The translations under genes were made by a program, and so were the position numbers. The notes below the pieces were generated by a model that saw only the letters and a program-made list of their open reading frames with translations, did no database searches and was not told the origin of the DNA. Below, piece after piece: positions 22,957 through 34,222 of a stretch of DNA of 64,000 bases. Source of the stretch: Chlorophyllum brunneum (Eukaryota; Basidiomycota; Agaricomycetes; Agaricales; Agaricaceae). How positions within the stretch are numbered: the first letter of the stretch is position 1; each line of letters opens with the position of its first letter. The stretch is from positions 2,232,001-2,296,000 of the forward strand of contig OY756145.1 in NCBI GenBank assembly GCA_963576785.1. Direction: 5' to 3'.

Positions 22957-25789
22957 GTTTGTTGGAGGTTGAATGAAGATTGTGTTGCTTTACGAGCGGG
23001 TGGAAGGAGTTCTTGTCTCTGCAGAGGTACTAACAAGTGGGAGGGGTTTAAGTACTCTTTTCGTGAGGGTCACGGAGACAAGAGCCGACGCTCGAGCTTA
23101 CTCAGGAGCAGAGTCACTGCCTACTGGTAAGCTAAGTCGTTGGAGCCGGAAGGGAGGTGTGCGCGTAGTGGCAGTGAGGGGAGGAGAACGGAGCCCGGAT
23201 GCCTGTACGAGAACTGGAAGGCCTGAGTAACACAAAGTATTGAGAGTCAGGTATTTATATCCCTCCACGGCAGATAAGTTACACACTGATCCTACTGCGT
23301 GCTAATGATACACTTGTTATTATTGATACAAGGCAAGAAACGGCCGCGTGGGAGTTGTTGGCTGTGAGCCCACCACACAGCACACTGATATGGGCAGTGT
23401 TCCCCTCCCTTCAAACCACCTGAGACGCAATTTCCGTACATTCACTGTGTAATCCAGTGTCGCGGGACGAGGATAAACTCGTTGACGCTACAACTATAGT
23501 CTGTGGCTTTTGCAGTGGCACCCTTACTAGATCAGCTCGGCAATACGCAGTTCTCTGACCGCGGCAACCTTGGTGGGTCATAAGGTGCTTGACGCTTCCC
23601 AAGATCCCCCAACGAACCATGGATAGAACACCTCGCGCTGCATACTAATCTCCTTTTAGGTAAACGAAGTATGATGGGGTATGGATGACGACGAAGTTAG
23701 AGAGGATTCAAAGAGCGATGATAGATCGGCATCAAGTCCAGAACTTCCGAGCACTCGAGCTGAGATTCCCTAATGCACAATGATCTAGGCGCTTCCGAAC
23801 TCCTGCCACAACAGCAAAATAAATTTGAATCATCGGTTGCGGCTATGGATTTCCGAATCATCAAGAACCTAGTAACTTTCGAGGTCACGAAACACTGTGG
23901 CTCTATTCGACGTCGATTTCGCTAAACACTCATCTTAGCGCCGAGTACTCTCCAAAGCCTCGAGGGTCAACCACCCCCTAAAATTAGAACGCACTATCAG
24001 ACACAGGATCCGAAATTGACACTTGGAATGCAACAAGAACCCTCGAGCCCATCCATGCCTGGCATTTGTGAATTCAACGGGAATGCTGATTAGTGCTGAC
24101 CAAGTCGGAAGACACTGGCATTATCACTCACCAAGATACGGGATCTAGACCCCCCGAAAACCCTGGGTGCCGAAAGTACAGCACCTCGCATACGCGGCAC
24201 TCCCAGACGCAGCTACTACATGCTGAGCAAATTGTACTCCGGTCAAACATGCTATCTACAATAAAGGTGACATCACCGCGTCAATCGGCGGCATGGCAGA
24301 CATATGCCAGGCCTCGATGGCCACTTGCGGATTAATCCAATGTCGAAATTTGCGGAACCTCTTTGAAGTGGGTACATTCACATCCCTCCATACTCCCTCG
24401 ATAGACGAACATCCGTTGAAACGTTGAAGGAGCACGGCACTGTCCTGTCGCACCGGATGGGCAGAGCACCCATTGTCAGCGTCCGTAAATATCAATTGCT
24501 AAGCCCATGCACGGCTTCATATCGCCTTCGGACAAAACCGGAGACGCACATATCGCTTCATCTATCTCATACACCGCTCAGAATTTACATCCTTGCTGTG
24601 GATAGCCAAAGGAAGGAGTGGCAGCTCTTTTGCAACTTACTCTTCATCCAGTGGGAACACTTCATGACCCAGAAGAGCTTCCTTTTCCATCCGACCACTT
24701 GCTACCATCATGCAAAATGAAATAAGGTATATGAGGGGCGCCATAACTCCTTACATAGCTTACCTTCTCTCTCAAACCGGCAGAGAGCGGGGCAACAGAG
24801 ACACTTCCTAACATTCCCAACCTCATGGTTTGCCTCGCCTTAGACAGGACCATCGCACTGGCCGATGCGCAGCCAAACCCAAAATTGCCCCACTCCATTG
24901 ACTCACACCTACTTGTAGAATTCTGTCAAAGTGACTAGTCACAGACTGATCCAGCGTCGGATTAGACTGCGGCTAGTTTGATTCCTCTGCGACCATGGCT
25001 CCTATGGCATTCCAAAGCAGACGCTAAGGGGTCTGTAAACATTACGCCCGAAAAATCCGTCGATTGGACGCTAACCAAGCGAGAGTATGTCGCATTCCTT
25101 ACTCGCTTCCGAAACGGATATCCTCGTCCGCCATTAACGTCGAGTAGAATAAATTACCAGCTAATAGAAACCAACAACGCCTGCATCGCCTGGTATACCG
25201 CGTGGCTCCTCCCTTCCAACACCAGGTGAAGGCTCCGTCACATTCTTGCAGAAGCTAAACATATCCCACAGACAGTGATCAGTGGTAGGTCACAAAATCG
25301 AGGTGAGAGTACGGATTCCAGGGAGAGGGAGAGGGTATCTACCTCCCGGTTCTGAGAACCTACCGGGAGAGCCTCAAACAGGAAGCCAGTATAAATGCCG
25401 AGCGAGCCGTACATGAATCGGAAGTATCTCAAATTCTTATCAGGAACCCCCCCGTGAATTTGAGTACATCAGAGATCCCGGGGTAACTGAAGCTGCTTTA
25501 ACTTCGTAGTACTTGGACAATGATTTCTGCAGCACCGTTACTAATAATATTGGATCTCGGGTTTTCGTAGCGTCCGTCACGCCTTCCCGATACCCTCGCC
25601 GTGCTTCCGCGAGGGTCGCTCAGGAATGGTTTGTGTAAAGAATTTGAGGGTTCTGAGGAATTTGAATGGTGGGGTGTGGTATTAAGAGATGTTTTGCTTG
25701 TCAGACCCAGGTCGGAAATTATGGCACATGGTTTGAGTTATATTGACGAACCGTCCCAATGTGTCATCCCGTTTGCAGAGTAGATAAAA
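22957..25789. other. 2.8-kb region without a recognisable gene
   Basis: It lies between the small secreted protein and the P450 relic. Frames are short (at most about 100 codons) and change phase often; none shows a motif, signal peptide or plausible splice chain. I see no terminal inverted repeats, target-site duplications or reverse-transcriptase/transposase motifs. Some of it may be old decayed sequence. Confidence 0.45.
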
Positions 25790-27603
25790 CTATTCAGAGT
25801 TCCTGCGCCTGATACCTAGCCTTGCCCGAAGTGGTTTTCTCAGTAATCCTTCGCGAATATCCACCTATGGCGGGGGTTGCCTTCCATTTCTCCAAGCACG
25901 AAGTGACGGTACTCACCACTTGACCTTCATGCTCAAGAGTAGGATCAAAGCGGCGCAGGATTGACGCGATGATGATTTGTAGTTCCAAAGCAGCAAAATT
26001 ACGACCAACACAAGCACTATTGTTGGATAAGTCGGGAATAAGAACAAATGGCCTCTGGAAACTAGTCACTCACCGAGGACCAACAGAGTACGGGTTGAAA
26101 GCTTTGTTCATGATAGTCTGGTCACGGTCGAACCGTCATTCCAGGTAGTCTCGAAATAGTTACCCCAGATCTTGGGGTCACGGTGGATCGAGTAACCCGG
26201 CAAGAAGAGAATAGTTCCACCCGCGAAGTGTTCGCCCACAACGGACAAACCATCTTCAGGCACAACACGAGGGAGACCAATACCAGAAGTAGAGTGGATA
26301 CGGAGAGCTTCGTTGATGCAAGCATCGGGGTAGGTGAGACGCTTGATTTGTTCGACGGTCGCAACGAATTCGTCTTCACTACCGAGTTGTTCATCGAGTT
26401 CTTCCTGAGGTTTGTCTTGGATACGGCGATGAGCTGCAAGATGGCGCAACTCGAGCTGGAAAACGATTGGTATATGATGCAGAGAACGAGCCTACTTGGA
26501 TGTGGTGTCAGAGCCAGCAGTGAGGAGGGTGAGAGCTTCAGCCGTTAATTCATCACGACCAATAGGGTTACCGTTGGCGTCACGTCCGTTCTGTAACCTG
26601 CTCAAGAGATCAAGGCGGTCGATAGGTGTTGCCAAGCGTTTGGAGACGGCTGCGACAGCAATACCAACGACAGTTTTGACGTCCCTTGAACCTTGAGCAA
26701 GACCGGGGAGACGACGAGCGAGAGGGCGCCAGCGGGGAGGAATAGCGCTCATGGTCGAATTGAATTCGCCACGATTGTTGAAAACTTTGATGACGGCGAC
26801 ACTAATGATGTCTTCCTGTTTGGCCTCTTTTCCGTACGCATTCATCGTGCCCTCTTGATCCTCGGGCCATCTCTACGTTATGAGCATCAATACCCTGACT
26901 GGAGTCCCATTGACGCAACCTTGCACGGTAGAGCCTTCCGTTTTTCCCTTCCCACCTTCACTTCCATCACCAGACAATCCATTGATAGCCGTATCGTACA
27001 GGTGGTCCCACTGACTCATAAATTGGCCGACGTGAATGCGGATTTTGGGTTCGAATGCGATGACACTCTTTTGAGAAAAAATGTCGGGGATGATTTTGCG
27101 TTTGCGGGTGTGCTCCTGGCGGTCTCCAACGTTGAAAATATCACGTTGAATGGAGACGAAGGCATCGTAGAAGTCAGATTTAAGGGTTCCGTTGCTGTGC
27201 TTCAGAATCGGCGACAGAAATGTGATTTGGGCCAATATGACAATGGGTCCTGTTGAGATGTTCCTGTTCAGACTTTTGATATTATTGCTAAAAATATGTT
27301 TGAACGTACCGTATTTGAGGTGACAGTCGTGGACAACCTCAGAGTAGTGGCCTTGCTTAGAAGTCCATGCCAACCAAAAGTCGGACAACTTAGCAAAGAA
27401 TGCTCCGGGATATGACGAACACCCTGTGGGTCTGGAATCCAGGGCACAATGTGGTAAGGGACAATGGCTGATACGACGCTACAGTTTTGTAGTAGATGCT
27501 TGAGGCTACGCTGTTGAGTATCCCCACGATCATAGCTAGGAGGGGAGCTGGGGAGTCCAGTGACGGTCCCAGGGGGCTTAAGTATTGCATGGAGGGCGAA
27601 CAA
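25790..27603 (-). pseudogene. Decayed cytochrome P450, CYP53 (benzoate 4-monooxygenase)-like
   Basis: P450 blocks appear in order on the minus strand: an N-terminal VPWIPDPQGVRHIP; LKSDFYDAFVSIQRDIFN, EHTRKRKI and IFSQKSV; an I-helix with AGSDTT; the ExxR helix (EALRIH); and the heme loop YSVGPRACVGRN, whose intron (25999-26053 region) is still spliceable. The 3' end is intact (IREGLLRKPLRARLGI, stop 25790-25792). Three lesions are visible. About 70 residues between the C-helix part and NRRGEF (normally WFNYLAFDIIGDLAFG) are missing. A frame slip follows DPKIWG. A TGA at 26138-26136 replaces the Arg of the ERW motif before FDRDQTIMNKAF. The start is also unclear. The order and wording fit CYP53-type benzoate hydroxylases, by recollection of the family rather than a search. 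Confidence 0.7.
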
Positions 27604-30561
27604 GTCGTCCTACCTACGAGCAGTGGATTCTATTGGCATTAGTCGGTTCTGGCAAGGAAACTTCGTACCATAATAGAGTCGATGGCTTCCGTTCCGCCCT
27701 GATGTCGACTCGTGGTGGTGGGTCAGACCTTTGAACTGGCAGAACGACGGAATCGACTGTCCCAAGTGAGGCTCAAGCCATTGCTTCCATTAACTGCTCA
27801 GCGCTCAGTATTTGAGCCCCGCTAAACTGTCAGACACTCGTGTGATTGTTAGGAGCATTGGGTCGCAGCGCTCCATGATCCAACGACGTGCTTGCAAGAG
27901 CAGATGAGTAGATGTTGTTAAGGCATTTAGGGGGGGGCATAATAGTACTAAACATCCAGTATTCCTCCTCAAGGTAATTTACGTTATACTAGACATCTCG
28001 CCCAAGTTCTCTCTCCCATTCTTCTCTCTTGGCAAACTGCACCCAGGCGTAGCCTCTCTTTGACCTTGATACCTTTCCCTACCAATAATAGCTCCTTGTA
28101 CAAGCACATCAACCGTGGGCGCCGCCCTCGGCGGCTCGCGGCCAACCATTGTTAAGTCCAAGTCTTCCCACCCAAGCCTCCGAACCCTTCGCTGATCCGG
28201 CTCTTGAGGCTCCCAGTCTGAAACTACTTTCTTCTTGCATAATTCTGGGTGCGGCGCACTTTCAAGCTCCCGATGTGTGTTTACCTGATCTCCCAAAAGC
28301 TAGAGGCTCTGGTAATCCAACTTGGACTCGAATTTAAACAAGTAGACCCTTCGTTCTTTTAATGTAGGGATAGATGTGTTGGCCATTGGGCTCCGATACT
28401 TTCGCAGACAGGAACTCTCTAGTGGCTGATATGATTTCCTTTGGCCCATCAAAACCTCCCACCGCAAGCCTTTTTGAATGACTGATGTGGTACCTGTGCC
28501 TCGCTGCAGCCAAATTTTCTTTGACCGTTTCCAGATTGATTCCGGAGATTTGCTGGACCACCAGTTACTGTCAAAACCTTCCGATTAACTCGATATCTCT
28601 TTAGAGATTATCGTCGGGCCTATGATTTCTATGTATCTTTTTCATCGTAGCCGATCCGTATAACTCCCGTTCGTACAGTTTCGACTCTATGACAGCAGGC
28701 TTTGGGCTCTGGCGCCATCGCTGTGGACTCTCGATCCTTTGACCAACTTGTATATCTTTTGGATTCCGTTTGATTGGGAATGAAATTACCTGAGCTTTAA
28801 GCCTATAGCTAAAGGGTATGACGGGGCAAGGGGTTCTAGGAGTAAGAGCGTCACACTGGCCTGGTACCCATGTCCAGACCGTACAGGATGATGATTGAGC
28901 GCTGAGTACTCTCCCTTCCTTCATAAAGTAAAAATGCAATGATGGGAAAAGTGGTGCAATAATCAGTTCTATTTCGGGGGTCCTCAGAATTGACTTTCGG
29001 GATTTGACTTTCGGGCCTCAGGGAGCCTGTAATGGACAAAAAGTATTTGGGGTTGGGCGAGGGTACGATCAAGGAGGAAACCGCCCATATAAAACACTAC
29101 TAGTATAGTAGTAGAATATTATTTTCTGAACATACCACCTTTAAGCACGATTGCCCCGTTGGAGACGATGGTTGTGTCGAACATTGGTGCTACCGACGAT
29201 GTAGGGAGTATCGACATTCCTGCTGCAATCCGGCCGAAAACACCGTTCGTTCGTTGTTTTTTCCCCCCGTCTGAGTCGTTCGCTCGTTGCCGGTCAAATC
29301 TTCAGCTTAAGCTTCAAGGGTTGTGGTGCTCATTGCACCGCTTGTTAGTTATTCCTGGGTGCATGTGACAGCTCGAAGTTGGCCGAACTAGGGGTCCGCC
29401 TTAGCAGTGGCTTTGCCTCCCGAAGGGAAATATGTCATCTGCTTGTCTTTCCCTCACAGGGGATCCACTAATCTGAAGCGGACCCAGGTGCAGATTGTAC
29501 AATTTTGTCGTGGATCACGATTAGCAATCAAAAGCCTGAGCTTTAGTGGGTCGCTAGTACGAGATTTATATATGGACATCTATTTATTGCTAGAGGATGG
29601 TCGTTGGCAAGAATGAGTGTGTCATGGGTTGATAGATGAATCGATGAAGTTCCGAGTCAACAGTCAAACTCAGCACTTGTGCTAGATTCTAGCGGAGGTG
29701 GGGGTCGTTCAATTCAGATTCAAATCAAAACAGTCTTTTCTTGAACCAACACAAGGCTCCTCTTGGCGCATGCGATAATGAGTGGTGATAGTCCGACAAA
29801 AACAGGCACAATCTGGATTGGGAACAAATATTTTCCAATCTCCGCCAAAACGAGTGTCATAAGTGCCATCCAGCATCTTTCATCATTCGATATTCTTGGA
29901 CAGGTGGCTCAACAGGTCTTACGGGTTTATCACGCGAACGTCACCACTTTCGGATCTTAGTTTCTGCAGATCGGAATCCACATCAGATGGACCCTAGCCA
30001 TCCCACTACTTCGACTTCTCTGAAGCGAGTGAGCCGTGACCAGGTATTCACTGCTGTGGGCTCGTCGATGCTTGTCGCACTTGAGGCCTACAAGCCAGGG
30101 GATGCCCTCGGTTAGTTCAACCAGCTCTCGCACCCTACTCGTCTCTTCAATCTGACAGCGTCCGCTGCGCCATCAGCGGTATTTCTATGCTAAATATGAT
30201 GGGGATGGTCTAGAGGTTGCACAAAGGCGGGGCGCAGAACTCAGCGGCTCCCGACTAACTCGGCTGTTAGATGTATCACATTTGGCTGATCTTATGGTGT
30301 TTCGGCCCTCGTACTGGGCCCCATCCTCGATAGGCCTTCATCAAGATGCAAGTCTGGAAGCCATTCCTGGCCACGGAGCAATACGTTTAATTCCACTCCG
30401 GTTATGTCATACAGCTGAAGCGGACCGTACGTATGTGGAAGACACGAAGATGTCGGCTCCAAAAATCCCTATCAATAACACCTGACATTAGCCAAATAGA
30501 CTGCATAGAAATAGGCCGCGAGGAGCATCGGTGCCCCCCATTCTCTCGTTTTCCTGGACCA
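27604..30561. other. 3-kb region without a recognisable gene
   Basis: It lies between the P450 relic and the FAD monooxygenase. Open frames (28296-27979, 28561-28334 and 28939-28601 on the minus strand; 29159-29368 and 29407-29616 on the plus) show no domain and no consistent splicing. Short C, T and (ta) runs occur near 27936 and 29101. I found no mobile-element hallmark. Confidence 0.45.
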
Positions 30562-32425
30562 ATGTCATCCCCAAAGTTTCATATTGCAATTGTGTAGGCT
30601 TCCTCCCTCTTTGTTAACTTGGCAAGGACTAATGTGGTGCGCAGCGGTGGCGGTATCGGTGGATTAGCTGCTGCTAGTGTGTGATTCATGTCAGCTTTGC
30701 ACCATGTCACTAACCCCGTCGTAGTTTGCTTTGGGAGACATCCCGACATCAGCGTCGAAATCTTCGAGGCAGCAAAGGAGTTTGCTGAGGTTGGTGCAGG
30801 CATTGGGGTCTGGCCTCGTATCTGGAAAACCCTTGCACTTCTTGGTCTTGACGAAGATCTTGCTCGCCTCCACGCTGTTAGACCTACTTACGACCTCTGT
30901 GAGTTCTCGTCACCAACAACGTGCCCCATGAGAGTTCCTGACCATGTCGCCCAATCGCTAGCTGACGTCTTCATCTTCCGCAAGGCTGATCAGCCTGAAG
31001 GCCACGACTTTTACAAATTGACAACTCAAGGTGAAGTGAAACGCCCCGTATGCCGAGACTTCGGGTTTTAATCATGCCTGCTCCCTATAGGCTCCTTCTT
31101 ACGATACCACCGCCCCGACGTCCTCAAAGTACTCGTTGACCACCTTCCGGAGCGTTTCCCCACTCACTTTGATAGGCGTCTGGTGACATATACGCATTTG
31201 CCAAACGGCAAGATCGAGCTTCAGTTCGAAGATGGTCTAGTGACGACCTGCGATATCCTCATCGGCGCTGACGGTATCAAGTCAGTCGTGAGGAAGGCGG
31301 TGGTTACGGAACAAGCCAAGGAGGCCATCGCTGCTGGACGTCCAGATGAAGCCGATGCTGTCCTTAACACCGCTGAACCCGAATGGTCCGGAATCGTGGC
31401 ATATCGGGCTTTGATACCCACGGAACGTTTGATAGCTTACCGTGATGCCCACCCAGAAGAGAAAATCCGGATTCCAGAACACAATTCAATTCCTGTTATG
31501 GTGAGTAATCCATCCTCATGTGCATGTGGCGGCATTGGCTTACTTGTGACCCAAGTACATGGGGCAGCACATCGTGAGCATCAGCATTCTCTGTTGTCAC
31601 CTGATATCCATTTAATATCCGCCATAGAATGTTGTGGTGTACCCCATTAGCTCAGGAAATCTCATCAACGTTGGCGCCTTCCACACCAAAGAAGAGCTTG
31701 CTGGAACTCCCTTCCCTGGCCCCTGGGTGACGTACGTCAACAACCAAGAACTTCTTGACGCTCATGCCGGGTGGGAGCCCGAGCTGCAAAGCATCCTGAA
31801 GGTGATATTACCATGTGCTACAACAGCAAATGACAGAAGCACTGACTAATCTTGTAGTGTATTGAGAGCCCTTCGCGTTGGGCCGTTCACACAGTCGCGA
31901 AAATGAAGTCGTGGACTCATGGGAATGTTGTCCTTCTCGGTGATGCTGTGGGTCTTCGTATTTTAGGAACTTCCGCATTGAATCTGATCGGTAGCCAATA
32001 GGCACATGCAATGTCGCCACAACAAGCATCTGGTGCTGGCCAGGCGATTGAGGACGCCTTTGTCTTGGCGACCCTCCTCGGCCACAATTTGACTGACCTA
32101 TCCAATGTCCAAAAGGCGCTCGAGATCTACGATACTGTCCGTCGACCACTCGCAGAAGATGTTGCTGAGAGATCATTGGAGAATGGACGGCTGTTTGGTC
32201 TCCAACTGGCTGGCTTGAACGCAGACACCGACACGGAGCGTCTGCCTGAGATTGGGGAGGCAGTAAAAGAGAACTGGAAGTGGAGTGAGTTTTCTGATCC
32301 TTGTTGCAGCAGTCGGATTGATATATTGTTCTCATTTAGCCTGGATGACGACTTTGGATAGCTCTGTTGAGAAAGCTGTCAGTATGTTGGAAGCCACTTA
32401 CGCTGGACCAAGGGCGAGCCTATAG
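30562..32425 (+). CDS. FAD-dependent monooxygenase, salicylate-hydroxylase-like
   Basis: Nine exons: 30562-30593, 30645-30676, 30725-31030, 31091-31500, 31556-31573, 31628-31801, 31858-31947, 32002-32284, 32340-32425; about 476 aa, in phase. The Rossmann FAD motif (HIAIVGGGIGGLAAA) is split by the first two introns. The DG motif is CDILIGADGIKSVVR, and the GD motif is NVVLLGDAAHAMSPQQASGAGQAIEDA, ending AVSMLEA near the C-terminus. Such class A flavoprotein hydroxylases use NAD(P)H and O2 on aromatic acids or secondary metabolites; the substrate here is unknown. A possible extra 36-nt intron in exon 3 (30900-30935) would keep the frame and cannot be decided by eye. The relic P450 lies 3 kb upstream. 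Confidence 0.88.
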
Positions 32426-34065
32426 TTTCATCCTATAATAGATATTACCACCCTTATATTCCTGTCCTTTTCTGTATTTTAGTGTTTGTAGACTTACCTC
32501 TCGCGATGACGGCAAGCATTAATGTCTCTGCAGTTGTGTCATAAAACCATTGTGTGGCAGGTGTAAATGTTAGTGTGAAGTGGAAGCTGGTAGAAGCGCG
32601 CATGGTGCGTTAGTCTAGGGTCACTTGAGTCTTCTGTTCTGTAGGAGGGGTCAAAGTTGCCGGTCACATAGGGATGCAGACCGTTGCACCTACAGGTTAT
32701 GGAAGCTCGCGCCAAGACGACCGACACTCAATGTTGGGTGGGGTGCGGCCGTGGGCGCGAAAATGGCTCACGAACTCGGCGTGGTGTAAAATAGTTGTAC
32801 TGAGGGGCCCAAACAATGTAGTGGGTGTGGTTTAGAACAGCATACAATGCCGGGATCAGGGAGAAGATCGGAGGCTGTGGCCGGGGTCAGAACGGTGGGA
32901 AAGAAGATGTTCTTACAGAGAGTGACGGACACGAGTTGAAAGAGCTTGTAGTCTCGACCTCGTGGAATTGTAGCCCATTAGGGTACATAGTATTAATCAC
33001 GGGTAAAATAGGCGCCATTTAAAAGCTATGCGGATGCACTGGAGGGACCTCTGCCACGCATTGATATTATTCTGTGAGTCGGACACATCTTTGAATGCCT
33101 TGTCTAAATCATCAGGCACAACCAAAAACTCGTGCACCCTTATAGCCGGTCATACGAAGGCTTCGTCTAATCTATGACGCCTAGATGGTCTTCTTTGATT
33201 GTTCCGATAGCGAACTATAGCCGGGGGGGTGAATGATAGCCTGAGGACGCAACGAAGAAGGCTCACAATCTCGGTCGCGTCGACACGTGTACCGACGATC
33301 TTTAGACGAACGCGCGTATTTTTCTCGATGATCTACAAAAATGAGGTCATCAGCTTACTTCACAAGCATGCATACTATTTACCTGGTCTTCGGCAGCAAA
33401 GGAAGGGGGGTTTGAGTTTGGGTCAAAGCGCATATCCGGGTGAATGAGCTGTGTGGCGCAGCGTCAGCCAGAGTATAGGTGACTAGGAGCAATATGCACA
33501 GACTTGATGTGATACAAAGACGGTCAGAGGCCCAACATCGGCAAAGAAGCCCATCTGCATGTATTTGGGAAGGTCTGTCGGTAACCAAACACCTATACGC
33601 GGACTGCGGAGAGGAGGAACGCACTTTGTTCACGTTATTCACCACCCCATCCACTACTTCCCCCTTGAATGGTTTGAATACAATTGCTCGGTATCTTGTC
33701 ACGAATTCTGCTTGTCCACTCCCACTAAGAACCATGCCTTTTCCGATGTCCAATATCGACACCACGGCGATAATATAGCCGAATTGACCAGAACATGTAC
33801 CCTCGACATCTGAGTACAGCTTGGATTCTAGGAAATTGAGCATACGCGGGCCAAAATATGACGGGTGTAGTAGGATGGTATGTGTGAGCTCTTTCTGAGA
33901 ACATATGTATCTGATTGGAGTACGCGAGTATATCTCGTCACAGAACTACTCACAATGAAAAACATCGTTGATGATAGCCGTAGATCACAGCGAGCACAAG
34001 CGCTGCTCAGCCTTGACTCAATGCTGATGTAAGCAGGTCTATTAATTTGTAGCAATACACGCAAT
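32426..34065. other. 1.6-kb intergenic region before the tRNA gene
   Basis: Frames at 33843-33379 (minus) and 33479-33778 (plus) overlap antiparallel and lack motifs. I see no supported coding sequence, repeat or RNA apart from the tRNA at the right end. Confidence 0.45.
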
Positions 34066-34139
34066 GGCCGACTAGCTCAGTTGGTTAGAGCGTCGTGCTA
34101 ATAACGCGAAGGTCTTGGGTTCGATCCCCACGTTGGCCA
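34066..34139 (+). tRNA. tRNA-Ile (AAU anticodon), intronless
   Basis: It folds by eye into a full cloverleaf. The acceptor stem pairs GGCCGAC with GTTGGCC, including one G-U. The D-arm is GCTC...GAGC with AGTTGGTTA, and the anticodon stem TCGTG/CGCGA carries the loop CTAATAA, giving anticodon AAT. The T-arm is TTGGG-TTCGATC-CCCAC, and the discriminator is A. Internal A box (TAGCTCAGTTGG) and B box (GGTTCGATCC) are present. T49 faces C65, a mismatch at the base of the T stem where G-C is usual. A T5 run (34148-34152) follows as a Pol III terminator. Confidence 0.95.
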
Positions 34140-34147
34140 GTCATGGA

Positions 34148-34152
34148 TTTTT
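34148..34152 (+). terminator. RNA polymerase III T-run terminator of the tRNA-Ile gene
   Basis: Five consecutive T residues start 9 bp after the discriminator base. This is the minimal Pol III stop signal in fungi. Confidence 0.7.
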
Positions 34153-34222
34153 CTTTCGACCGTTTCATGAGCATATGATGTACATGTTATGAACTTAATG
34201 AATAAATTAAGCTGTAGTACGC

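Noticed and set aside
23290..25789. Suspicion of a decayed transposon in the gene-poor stretch
   Set aside because: No reverse transcriptase, integrase or transposase motif, no terminal repeats and no target-site duplication could be seen.
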